Part shown: one piece after another, positions 6,480 to 13,486 of the stretch | How positions within the stretch are numbered: position 1 is the first letter of the stretch | Layout: every line of letters begins with the position of its first letter | Source of the DNA: JAFCEV01 sp964473005 | Lineage (GTDB): Archaea; Nanobdellota; Nanobdellia; Pacearchaeales; GW2011-AR1 | DNA length: 29,715 nucleotides | Assembly: GCA_964473005.1 (NCBI GenBank) | Contig: CAYYME010000003.1 | Location: 1-29,715 of the forward strand | Reading direction: 5' to 3' | The notes under the pieces: model-generated | Database searches by the model: none | What the model saw: only the letters and a program-made list of their open reading frames with translations | Told to the model about the DNA's origin: nothing | Program-made: the position numbers and the translations under genes

Positions 6480-6665
6480 TTGAGAAAAATAGAAGGTGGA
6501 AAAGGGGCTGAATGGGAAAATTTTTATATTAGATTTGACGGAAATGCAGCACAAATTATCCAGAAAGAATGTATGTCTTCATTAAACTCTAAGTTAGAGA
6601 AAATTAGTGAAGAACAGGCTAAAAGAGAAATTAATGATAGTAATACTGATTTATCTTATGGTTAA
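6480..6665 (+). CDS. hypothetical small protein, 61 aa, TTG start
   Basis: No family is recognised. The predicted product is hydrophilic and helical toward the C-terminus (LNSKLEKISEEQAKREI). Support comes from protein-like composition and a TATA box TTTATAAATA (6424-6433), though that would place transcription start near 6453 and leave a 27-nt leader without an RBS. Only TTG 6480 (or the preceding ATT) is available as a start. Its TAA interlocks with the TAA of the convergent aIF1A gene (shared TTAA, 6662-6665). It is AT-rich and probably lineage-specific. Confidence 0.4.
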   Translation: MRKIEGGKGAEWENFYIRFDGNAAQIIQKECMSSLNSKLEKISEEQAKREINDSNTDLSYG

Positions 6666-6982
6666 AATTCAACTTTCTCTGTTCCGAGATAGTTGTTTCT
6701 TTTAAGCCACTCAATCTGGCTTTTGCTGTATTTGAAAATTATATCCCCCCTGTTGTTATCAAGTTCCCATGGCTCAATTATCACAACATCATTTGGCCTT
6801 AACCATAATTTTCTTTTTAATCTTCCAGGAACTCTGCAATTTCTATTTTTTCCATCAAGACAATTAACATTCATTTTATTTCCTCCAAATCTTTGTTCTA
6901 TAACTCCTATTATTTCTTTTCCTCTCGGAAGCCTTGCTCTCTGTATCTTTGGTTCTTCCTCATTATCATTATCTTTTTCCAT
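6662..6982 (-). CDS. eif1A: translation initiation factor aIF1A
   Basis: The 106-residue protein is an eIF1A/IF1-type OB fold: an acidic N-terminal tail (EKDNDNEEEP), then LPRGKEIIGVIEQRFGGNKMNVNCLDGKNRNCRVPGRLK in the core, RPNDVVIIEPW, and a C-terminal helix region. It binds the A site of the small subunit during initiation. A TATA box TTTATAAA (minus, 7010-7003) is centred about 25 nt before the ATG, consistent with a leaderless transcript. aIF2-beta is three genes upstream on the same strand, so initiation factors cluster here. Confidence 0.95.
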   Translation of the reverse strand: MEKDNDNEEEPKIQRARLPRGKEIIGVIEQRFGGNKMNVNCLDGKNRNCRVPGRLKRKLWLRPNDVVIIEPWELDNNRGDIIFKYSKSQIEWLKRNNYLGTEKVEF

Positions 6983-7034
6983 ATTTATTGAAAAGAGAAA
7001 TAGTTTATAAAATTATCACATCAAAAATCCTTGC

Positions 7035-7331
7035 TTACATAAGTATAAGCGCGAAAGGAACTCCCTGAATTTTTCTGATACCTTCTTCTGAGATTATTCC
7101 TGCTTTTAGTGCTGTGTTCACAGCCTGTTCGCCGATTATGTTAAAAGTGGCGTCCTCTTTTGCCATATCTTTCATAACTTCAATTGCCCCCTCTTCTGAC
7201 ATTTCGTCACCTTTAAAAAAATTTTCTTTAACATCTAACTGAAATTTTTCTTCTTCAAATTTTTTTCCGAGCAACTCTGAATCACAAACAGCGACAACGT
7301 CTCTGTATGATTTAATAATTCTTACCTGCAT
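7035..7331 (-). CDS. DUF424-family protein
   Basis: From MQVRIIKSYRDVVAVCDSEL to the C-terminal IQGVPFALILM, this 98-residue protein matches the archaeal DUF424 family. Its biochemical role is unknown; it is often found beside translation genes. The frame is open upstream to 7391, but that would overlap the zinc-ribbon gene by 47 nt, and the conserved family start lies at the internal ATG 7331. I use that start, leaving a 13-nt gap. It is probably cotranscribed with the zinc-ribbon gene. Confidence 0.82.
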   Translation of the reverse strand: MQVRIIKSYRDVVAVCDSELLGKKFEEEKFQLDVKENFFKGDEMSEEGAIEVMKDMAKEDATFNIIGEQAVNTALKAGIISEEGIRKIQGVPFALILM

Positions 7332-7344
7332 TTTAGACAACAAA

Positions 7345-7536
7345 TTAAAAAGCTTTTGTAGCCTCGCCGGCTTTGATAGCTTTTTCTGCATTTTCTTTAG
7401 ACAGCATTCTGCAGATAGTTGTTCCGCAATCTACGCATTTTCCTTTTGCCATAAATCCGCCTCTTGCTGTCTGAACTATCTCTGCATTCTTCATTTCCTT
7501 GTCTGCTTTGCATTTCATGCATCTTCCTATAATCAT
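7345..7536 (-). CDS. small zinc-ribbon protein (DUF5679-like)
   Basis: The 63-residue product has two CxxC knuckles, CMKC (6-9) and CVDCG (35-38), around a basic beta segment (ARGGFMAKGKC), and resembles the small DUF5679 zinc-ribbon family. It probably binds nucleic acid or ribosomal components; the role is not established. Unusually for this window it has a strong RBS, GGAGG at 7547-7543, 6 nt before ATG, and a TATA-like TTTAAAAA further up that would give a leader of about 17 nt. It leads the DUF424 gene. Confidence 0.8.
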   Translation of the reverse strand: MIIGRCMKCKADKEMKNAEIVQTARGGFMAKGKCVDCGTTICRMLSKENAEKAIKAGEATKAF

Positions 7537-7593
7537 TTTTAGCCTCCGTTTATTTTTTGTTTAAGGAATTTTTGTTTTTTAAACCTTGTGAAA

Positions 7594-8004
7594 TCATACC
7601 TTTTCCCTTACCGGGTGTTTTGCCCCGCAAGCAAGACAATGTATAAAATTTAATCTGCCTTCTTTAATTAATTCTGTGTCTGGCTTTTTGCATTCTTTGC
7701 ACAGCACAAATTCCTGGGCATACTCTTCTATTTTTTGGTTTATTTTTGCACTTGGAATTTTATTGTTTAATATCAGTCTGTCCCCGTCTCTCTGTCCTGA
7801 GGTTGCAAGTTCTTTCAGAATAAATTTCTGGAAATGCTCAGGTTTTCTTCTCATATGCATCACGATTTGAAAAAAGTTTGTGAGGATAGTTTTTTTCCCT
7901 TCAAAATGCCCTTCGATTTTCGGAATCTCAAATCTTTCTTCTGAACTGCCTATCTGTTTTGTCTTTTTATATGCTTCTTCAAGAAGTTCTTCGTAGGTTG
8001 TCAT
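7594..8004 (-). CDS. eif2b: translation initiation factor aIF2 subunit beta
   Basis: The 136-residue protein has the eIF2-beta/eIF5 domain arrangement: an N-terminal helix (MTTYEELLEEAYKK), the central alpha/beta domain with VMHMRRKPEHFQKFILKEL and GQRDGDRLILNN, and a C-terminal zinc ribbon with C102, C105, C123 and C126. It is part of the aIF2 heterotrimer that delivers initiator tRNA. Length is normal for archaea. A TATA box TATATAAA-type sequence at 8024-8033 is centred about 25 nt before ATG, so it looks leaderless. It shares a 60-bp divergent promoter region with the plus-strand hypothetical at 8065. Confidence 0.96.
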   Translation of the reverse strand: MTTYEELLEEAYKKTKQIGSSEERFEIPKIEGHFEGKKTILTNFFQIVMHMRRKPEHFQKFILKELATSGQRDGDRLILNNKIPSAKINQKIEEYAQEFVLCKECKKPDTELIKEGRLNFIHCLACGAKHPVREKV

Positions 8005-8064
8005 TAATCTATGCTGAAATCTGACTATATAAATTTTTATAAATAATAATTAAATGATATTTTT
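8005..8064. promoter_or_regulatory. divergent promoter, aIF2-beta / hypothetical
   Basis: The 60 bp between two divergent ATGs hold a TATA box for each strand: one centred near 8029 for the minus-strand aIF2-beta gene, and TTTATAAATA (8035-8044) for the plus-strand gene. Each lies about 25 nt from its ATG. The two boxes nearly touch, so the two polymerases would compete for the same space. Confidence 0.6.
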
Positions 8065-8364
8065 ATGGTAAATATTGAAAATATAACCAGAAAAGAAGAA
8101 GAAAAGAAATTAAAACTTAAAAGAACAAAAGATTTACTGAATAAATTTTTTAATGATGTTCATATAACCGGCTTAGATTCTGATTTAATTTCTGTACGTG
8201 AAAATAAACAATCAAATACTTTTTTGCAGATATTTCCTTATTCTGAATCAACTATTATTAAATTATTTTCTTTAGAATATTATAAACAATCTCTTGCTTT
8301 TGCAAGAGAATATGAAGAAAAATTCAAAGTAAATGTGACCCTTCAAACAGATTATTCTAAATAA
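8065..8364 (+). CDS. hypothetical protein, 99 aa
   Basis: No family is recognised. The product has a charged N-terminal helix (residues 4-29, rich in Lys/Glu), then alternating beta-like segments (LISVRENKQSNTFLQIFPY), and ends with a helix and KFKVNVTLQTDYSK. No membrane segment is present. A TATA box TTTATAAATA is 25 nt before ATG, supporting a leaderless gene. Its TAA is immediately next to the stop of the convergent RPA-like gene (8364/8365). It is AT-rich and one of three plus-strand orphans inserted among minus-strand housekeeping genes. Confidence 0.6.
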   Translation: MVNIENITRKEEEKKLKLKRTKDLLNKFFNDVHITGLDSDLISVRENKQSNTFLQIFPYSESTIIKLFSLEYYKQSLAFAREYEEKFKVNVTLQTDYSK

Positions 8365-8988
8365 TCAACCCAAATATCTGACTTTTCCGGGACGCGGTTC
8401 AAAGATAATGCCTTCTTCAAGGAATTTCTGAATTTCCTGATTTATTATTACAGGTGAAATATCCCTAAGGCTCATGATTATCTTTTCAATTTCAACACCG
8501 CCAAGTTCTTCTGCAGTTTTTATTGCCCCGAGGATTTTGTCCTTAACTGCAAGTATCTGGTCCCGCGCAACAGGCTCTGAATTTTTTGCCTTGGCTTTTT
8601 CTATTTCCAGTTTTCTCACAAGCAGGTATTTTGGCTCTAATTCCCTTATTATCTCAGGAAAAATATAAAGCTCATTAAAATGCCTGAGAACTCCTATGAC
8701 TAAAATTGTCTGCCCCTGATTTATATCTCTGAATCTTTCTGTGTCTTCTCCAAAAGTCCGCAAAGTAATCTGTCCTGAGCCGTCATCCAGGGTAAGAACA
8801 GAATATTTTTTCTCCCCCTCTCTTTCATATTTGTCCACAATATTTCCGACAATGTTCACCCTTATAATTTTCTTGCCCCCTAATTCCAAAAAAGAAAATC
8901 TTTCTCCGTCAATTATAGGCCTTCCAATAAGCAAATCTCCTATTCTGAATTTATATGCAACATTTCTTTTAAATTGTTCGTCTGTCAT
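8365..8988 (-). CDS. RPA32-like single-stranded-DNA-binding OB-fold protein
   Basis: The 207-residue product has an OB fold (about 35-125: IGRPIIDGERFSF..., RVNIVGNIV, YSVLTLDDGSGQITLRTFG, QTILVIGVLRHFNELYIFPEII), then a linker and a C-terminal winged-helix segment (ILGAIKTAEELGGVEIEKII...EEGIIFEPRPGKVRYLG). This is the archaeal RPA2/RPA32 layout, a replication and repair protein that binds ssDNA. A GTG start at 9024 is possible, but GGAGGT (9003-8998) lies 9 nt before ATG 8988, so I take the internal ATG. It is next to, but separately promoted from, MCM. Confidence 0.87.
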   Translation of the reverse strand: MTDEQFKRNVAYKFRIGDLLIGRPIIDGERFSFLELGGKKIIRVNIVGNIVDKYEREGEKKYSVLTLDDGSGQITLRTFGEDTERFRDINQGQTILVIGVLRHFNELYIFPEIIRELEPKYLLVRKLEIEKAKAKNSEPVARDQILAVKDKILGAIKTAEELGGVEIEKIIMSLRDISPVIINQEIQKFLEEGIIFEPRPGKVRYLG

Positions 8989-8997
8989 CTGAAAACA

Positions 8998-9070
8998 ACC
9001 TCCGGGTTTTTTTCTATTTTTCACCCTAATGTGAAAGGGGATTTTTTAAATTGCCTCTGATGAAAATCGC
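8998..9070 (-). promoter_or_regulatory. RPA-like gene promoter, palindrome and RBS
   Basis: Reading toward the gene: a TATA-like TTTAAAAA (9050-9043) gives a predicted start near 9020. TTTCAC/GTGAAA, a 6-bp inverted repeat (9019-9024 / 9031-9036), sits between the TATA box and that start, where an operator could act. The RBS GGAGGT at 9003-8998 decides the ATG at 8988. The TATA box lies inside the copy (9040-9070) of the element also found after ftsZ. Confidence 0.5.
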
Positions 9071-9126
9071 CTGTCCTTCGACAATCTAATCATGACTTAA
9101 AAACTTAAAGCGTTTATAAAGTTTTT

Positions 9127-11169
9127 TTACAACTTTTGCACATAGCCGCTTCTGGGTTCGAAAATCACGCTGTGTTTCTTTAATTCATTTATGGAATATT
9201 CTATTTCATCTTTTGTCAGTTTGTTTTCAAGTTCTTTTTCTACCTCATCAATAGGAATTAGCTCACCGAGTCTCTCCCGGAGCTGGGAAATTGTTTCTCT
9301 GACTATCAGAACCTTGTTCCTCTTTGAAGTTGTCATGCCTGTATAGATTTTATCAATGTCAAAACTCTTGGATTCATAATCATAACCCACCTGCATCAGA
9401 TAATACTTTACAAGTTCTATTGCTTCTCTTGCATCTTCTTTTAAGACTTCGTTGCTGAGCCTGAGCCTCGCTGATGCTTCAGACATTCTTATCAACGCCT
9501 GAAGTTGCCTTGCTGAAATTGGAATTGGCCTCATTGCAGCTTCTGAAGAGACAGGGCGGTTTCTTAAATCAACATAAAACCTTTTCAGTTCCTCAACTGC
9601 CTCGTCTGTGAGTTTCGGGAAAACTCTCTGCTTTGCATATGCAACATATTTTCTGAAAAGTTCCTTTGGAATTATCATGTCCTCTCCTTCTTTCCTGTGC
9701 TCCAAAAGCACGTGGGTTGCTATTTTCTCATCTTTTACTTTGTCAGGGATATCCCTTAAAGTGAAAATAACATCAAATCTGTTGATTAGTGTTGGGGGAA
9801 TATCAATCTGCTGTGCAATTGACTGATAGGGGTCAAATCTTCCGAACTTTGGATTTGCTGCTGCAAGAACAGAGGTCTCCGCGCGAAGCGTGGCCTGAAC
9901 ATTTGCCTTGCTTATAGTTACTGTCTGCTGCTCCATGGCTTCGTGCATTGCGCTCCTGTCCTGAGGGTCCATTTTTTCGAGTTCATCAATACAAACAAGC
10001 CCTTTATTTGACAAAACCATGGCTCCTGCTTCAAGACTCCATCCTCTTAAATATTCATCCCTGACAACTGTTGCTGTAATTCCTGCACCTGAAGCAGAAC
10101 GTCCAACTACATATCTTCCTTTTGGGGAAATTTTTGCCATAAAACTCAGAGTTACTGATTTTGCAACACCGGGATCTCCGACTAAGAGAATATGTATATC
10201 TCCTCTGCTTGTCTGCCCGTCCAGATGAATTTTTTTAACTCCCCCAAATAATTGTAACACCAGTGATTTTTTTATTTCTTCATATCCCCAGACACTCGGA
10301 ACAATGCTTCTTGTCAGTTTTTCAAGCACTCCAGGATCCTGTGAAAGTTCCAGAATCTGCCGCTCGTCCTCGTCATTTATGTCAAGTTCCTCAAATGTTT
10401 CTTCTAGGGGGATTATGTTATTAACTTCAATAGCCAGCTCAAATCGTGTTGAAAGTCCGCCTGATTTCAAAGGAACCGGAACCTCCTTCAAAATTCCTAT
10501 AATCTTTACCCTGCTACCAGGAGTTGTTTTTTCCTCCATTTTTGGCTCAACCAAGTCTTCTTTAAGAAATACATTAATTCTTTTTGGCTGTTCTCCACCA
10601 GATAAGGATTCAGGAGATTCTTCCACAACAATTCTTTGGGTGTCAACCATTTCTTTGCTTACTAATCTGAATCCTCCTCTTCTTCCGCAGGAGCACCTCG
10701 ACGGCTCCCTGAATTTTTTTTCTATCTGTAAAACTGAAATCATTGTTCCGCAACTCGGGCATTCAAATTTTGCATTTACAACCTGGGGACGGACATCTGA
10801 AGATTGCCTGATTATTCCTTCAACCACAATCATTTCATTCAGATGTTTTGAACGGATATTCCTGATTTTTATCTCCTGGCTTTTTGGTATATTTACTAAT
10901 CTGATTCTTGTGTCTTTTATCAGCCCCAGCTCTTCAATAGCGAGTTCAGCAAGCCTAAGGCTCTCTTCAGGGTTTGTGAGAATCTCGTCAGAAAGCTTGT
11001 TGGAGAATTCTGTGAGCTTCATAAAGTCAGTATAGATTATATTTTTCCCTTTTCTGATAGATTCTCCAAGTTCTTTTTTGTGAAAATCAAAGAAATTCTT
11101 GGCTTCAAGAAGCAATTCCTCATTTTTTGATTTAGTATTGTCCCGTTCTTTCACTGCCTCTTCTTCCAT
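9127..11169 (-). CDS. mcm: replicative DNA helicase MCM
   Basis: This 680-residue MCM has an N-terminal helical/OB domain with a zinc site (C137, C140, C159, C161). The AAA+ core follows, with Walker A GDPGVAKS (331-338), Walker B LVCIDELEKM (391-400), sensor 1 AANPKFGRFDP and arginine finger in LINRFDV (R464). A C-terminal winged helix ends the protein. It should act as a homohexameric replicative helicase. A TTG at 11178 extends the frame by three codons, but a TATA box CTATAAAAAG (11198-11189) is centred 25 nt before ATG 11169, so I take the ATG. No intein interrupts it. RPA, TBP and ligase genes nearby make this a replication/transcription neighbourhood. Confidence 0.97.
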   Translation of the reverse strand: MEEEAVKERDNTKSKNEELLLEAKNFFDFHKKELGESIRKGKNIIYTDFMKLTEFSNKLSDEILTNPEESLRLAELAIEELGLIKDTRIRLVNIPKSQEIKIRNIRSKHLNEMIVVEGIIRQSSDVRPQVVNAKFECPSCGTMISVLQIEKKFREPSRCSCGRRGGFRLVSKEMVDTQRIVVEESPESLSGGEQPKRINVFLKEDLVEPKMEEKTTPGSRVKIIGILKEVPVPLKSGGLSTRFELAIEVNNIIPLEETFEELDINDEDERQILELSQDPGVLEKLTRSIVPSVWGYEEIKKSLVLQLFGGVKKIHLDGQTSRGDIHILLVGDPGVAKSVTLSFMAKISPKGRYVVGRSASGAGITATVVRDEYLRGWSLEAGAMVLSNKGLVCIDELEKMDPQDRSAMHEAMEQQTVTISKANVQATLRAETSVLAAANPKFGRFDPYQSIAQQIDIPPTLINRFDVIFTLRDIPDKVKDEKIATHVLLEHRKEGEDMIIPKELFRKYVAYAKQRVFPKLTDEAVEELKRFYVDLRNRPVSSEAAMRPIPISARQLQALIRMSEASARLRLSNEVLKEDAREAIELVKYYLMQVGYDYESKSFDIDKIYTGMTTSKRNKVLIVRETISQLRERLGELIPIDEVEKELENKLTKDEIEYSINELKKHSVIFEPRSGYVQKL

Positions 11170-11233
11170 AATTAGCAAATATTAGGGGACTTTTTATAGA
11201 TTTATGTAGACTATTGAATGGTTTCAAAATTAT

Positions 11234-11794
11234 CTATTTGTTATAGTTTTTCAGGGCAGTTTTGACATTTCTTAATAACTGGCTCATGCTGTCTTCGAGC
11301 TGCTGCTTGTTTTTTGTTCCTGTGCAGACAAGTTTTCCGTTGCTGAAAAGAAGGAAAGTGGCATTTGGTTCTATCAGCTTATATACCAAACCTGGAAATT
11401 GCTCTGGTTCATATTCTGTGTTTTCCATTTCCAGTGCCAGGAAATTTAAGTTGAGCTTTAGTTCAATTGTTCCTGATGCAACTATATTCTGGACTGTTAT
11501 TTTTGGTTTTGCTGTTATATTGACATTTATTTTTTTTAATTGCTTTATTACAGCCTGAATAACCTGCCTTACCTGTGCAACTGATTTTGTTCCTGTGCAG
11601 ACGAGATTTCCTGATGAGAAAACAAGAACAGCTGATTTTGGCTCTTTTACTCTCAAAACCAATCCAGGAAAAGTTTCAGGATTATACTCTGTATTTGGCT
11701 GGGTTCTTGCCAGTTTTGTCAGGGGAATTGGCTTTTCCAATGAAGTTGTAGCTACAATATTTTGTATTTTATATGTGCTTTTTGAGGCTGTCAT
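11234..11794 (-). CDS. tbp: TATA-box-binding protein (TBP)
   Basis: The product is two tandem TBP half-repeats. Repeat 1 contains YNPETFPGLVLRV...AVLVFSSGNLVCTGTKS and repeat 2 contains YEPEQFPGLVYKL...ATFLLFSNGKLVCTGTKN. The duplicated VCTGTK and FPGLV motifs are diagnostic. It recruits TFB and RNA polymerase. The frame is open to an ATG at 11818, but that would overlap the TATA box TTTATAAA; ATG 11794 lies about 25 nt after it and gives 186 residues, the normal archaeal size. There is no acidic C-terminal tail. Confidence 0.97.
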   Translation of the reverse strand: MTASKSTYKIQNIVATTSLEKPIPLTKLARTQPNTEYNPETFPGLVLRVKEPKSAVLVFSSGNLVCTGTKSVAQVRQVIQAVIKQLKKINVNITAKPKITVQNIVASGTIELKLNLNFLALEMENTEYEPEQFPGLVYKLIEPNATFLLFSNGKLVCTGTKNKQQLEDSMSQLLRNVKTALKNYNK

Positions 11795-11843
11795 GTGAAC
11801 ATAGTAGAAAAAATTCATTTATAAAGGCTTCGACGGGGGATTT

Positions 11844-12263
11844 TTAAGATGCTCCGTGATATGCACAATAAACTAATATAGTATTAGCATTTCTTTTATA
11901 ATCTTGAATAGCCTTATCTAATTTTAATTGTATCTCCATTAAATTATATAGTTCTTTTCTTCCTTCAGATTGAAGAAATATTGTTTTTTTAGATATATAT
12001 TCTTCTCTGAGATTATCTATTAATTCTCCAATAATCTTTGCATTATCATAAAATCTTTGCATATCTTCAGCTGGAGCTTTTTTCTCTAGATTAGAATAAT
12101 CTCTAGAAAGCATTTTGTCCAAAATTTTACCTCTTTTTAAGACAATCTTTTTATCTTTTTGGTATATCAACCAATTTCTAAAAGAATGTGCTTCGTTCCT
12201 ATTTCCTTTTTTTACTATTTCTTCTAATGCTTTTCTAAAACTTTCTTCATATTTGTCTGTCAT
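11844..12263 (-). CDS. hypothetical protein, 139 aa
   Basis: No family is recognised. The protein is hydrophilic and mostly helical, with charged N-terminal (YEESFRKALEEIVKKGNRNEAHSF) and C-terminal (LMEIQLKLDKAIQDYKRNAN) helices that could coil. It ends CAYHGAS. A TATA box TTTAAATA (12334-12327) predicts a leader of about 43 nt that would begin with a stem-loop (12305-12288). No clear RBS precedes the ATG. It is AT-rich, with codon use unlike TBP and MCM next to it. Confidence 0.6.
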   Translation of the reverse strand: MTDKYEESFRKALEEIVKKGNRNEAHSFRNWLIYQKDKKIVLKRGKILDKMLSRDYSNLEKKAPAEDMQRFYDNAKIIGELIDNLREEYISKKTIFLQSEGRKELYNLMEIQLKLDKAIQDYKRNANTILVYCAYHGAS

Positions 12264-12340
12264 TTATTCTTTTCAGAATCAGGCTTCTGAGGTACCAACA
12301 CCTCAAAAGTAAGAGAAATCTGTTAATATTTAAATCTTTC
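12264..12340 (-). promoter_or_regulatory. promoter with 5' hairpin leader for the 139-aa gene
   Basis: TTTAAATA (12334-12327) is the best TATA box. TGAGGT (12288-12293) and ACCTCA (12300-12305) form a perfect 6-bp stem with a 6-nt loop. The predicted transcription start, about 26 nt from the TATA centre, falls at 12304-12305, the first base of the hairpin. This repeats the arrangement seen at ftsZ. Confidence 0.45.
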
Positions 12341-12355
12341 TACAATCCTTATATA

Positions 12356-13456
12356 TTAACTCTTCTTCCTGAATCTTTTTTCAATATATTCAATTAATTC
12401 GCTTCCTGAAAGCTGTGCATTTGAAGGGCCGGTTCTTATATAAAATTCCTCTTCTTTCGGGGAAATCTTCAAAAAGATTTCTTTGCTGCTTTTTTTGCAC
12501 TCAACTTTCATTATTTTTTTATCTTCAATGTCGATGAACTGCATACTGATAAGATGAAGGTGCTTTTTTCCGATTTTTTCTTTTATTATGTTTGTAAGAT
12601 GTAAGCTGAATTTATCCTCATTTTCAAATTTATCAGATTCTATTCCCTGCACTTCTTTTGTGTTTGACACACCTATCAAAAGAGTTCCGCCGTCTGAATT
12701 CAGGAAAGCCACCAGTGTTTTGAGAACAGAATATTCCATATTCCTGTCAATTTCTTTTGTATAAAGATTTGTCCGCAGGGTTGATTTGAATTCTGTTTTT
12801 TCGTCCTCTCCTTCTTTTATTAAATCCAGAATCTCTTTGCTTTGGGAATTTTTTGAAGACAACTTGGGATTTATTTTTATAACTTTATGAACCAATTTTC
12901 TGAATACACCCAGATAACCTTTCATGTAAATATATCCTATTATTGCAGAAATTGCAGCACCTATAAGGACAAATGTCAGATTTCTCATTGAATAGGCATA
13001 AATCTCAGCATTTAATGTCTGTCCGAGCAAAATCTTCAGATAATATTTCAGGAGTTCCAGAGCAACCCCGAACATAACAGCAAAATTAAAGGAAAACAGG
13101 ATTATCAGAAAATAATTTTTCTTTATCTGGTTGCTGGAATAAAGGATTGCTGAAATCATAAAGCCAATGAATGCGATTGAAATTCCAAATGCAATCGGGG
13201 CAATAATTCCGCTGATTTTTCCCAGGAATAAAGTAAAAATAACAAAAACCAGCAAAATCCACTCAAATTCTCTTGGAAGCTCTATCTCATATTTTTTTAT
13301 TATCTGCGGAAGAAACATAAGAATTAAAAGAAAAATGCCTGTGGACATGATGTGCCAGAGATGATTGATAACAGAATTTATAATAGAGATTATCAGAATC
13401 AATTTTATTGCAAGTGACAGATGATTTTCAATTTTAATATTCTTTAACAGGGACAT
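12356..13456 (-). CDS. multi-pass membrane protein with C-terminal Schlafen AlbA_2 domain
   Basis: Residues about 13-178 hold roughly six membrane segments (13-31, 36-52, 65-79, 84-106, 114-138, 158-178). After a basic linker, residues 207-366 form an AlbA_2 (Schlafen AlbA_2/divergent AAA_4) domain: GEDEKTEFKST, the LVAFLNSDGGTLLIGVSN core with NSDGG, and the typical ending FYIRTGPSNAQLSGSELIEYI. AlbA_2 domains are linked to nucleic-acid binding or processing and are often in regulatory or defence proteins. Tethering one to the membrane is unusual. TATA CTATAAAT about 25 nt before ATG supports a leaderless gene. Function is unknown. Confidence 0.82.
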   Translation of the reverse strand: MSLLKNIKIENHLSLAIKLILIISIINSVINHLWHIMSTGIFLLILMFLPQIIKKYEIELPREFEWILLVFVIFTLFLGKISGIIAPIAFGISIAFIGFMISAILYSSNQIKKNYFLIILFSFNFAVMFGVALELLKYYLKILLGQTLNAEIYAYSMRNLTFVLIGAAISAIIGYIYMKGYLGVFRKLVHKVIKINPKLSSKNSQSKEILDLIKEGEDEKTEFKSTLRTNLYTKEIDRNMEYSVLKTLVAFLNSDGGTLLIGVSNTKEVQGIESDKFENEDKFSLHLTNIIKEKIGKKHLHLISMQFIDIEDKKIMKVECKKSSKEIFLKISPKEEEFYIRTGPSNAQLSGSELIEYIEKRFRKKS

Positions 13457-13486
13457 AAATTAAAAAGGGCACTGAGATTTATAGAT

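Noticed and set aside
7332..7391. A 20-residue N-terminal extension of the DUF424 protein
   Set aside because: It overlaps the zinc-ribbon gene by 47 nt and precedes the conserved family start at ATG 7331.
10304..11035. A 243-codon open frame on the plus strand opposite MCM
   Set aside because: It is antisense to the conserved mcm coding sequence, Ser-rich with no family features, and has no promoter or RBS; a shadow of codon bias.
11795..11818. Upstream ATG for TBP
   Set aside because: It overlaps the TATA box; the second ATG is at leaderless spacing and gives the standard TBP length.
11836..11866. Possible third copy of the ftsZ/RPA 30-nt element upstream of TBP
   Set aside because: Only a run such as GATTTTTAA-GATGC-CCG is shared, the hairpin is not kept, and most of it is coding sequence of the 139-residue gene.
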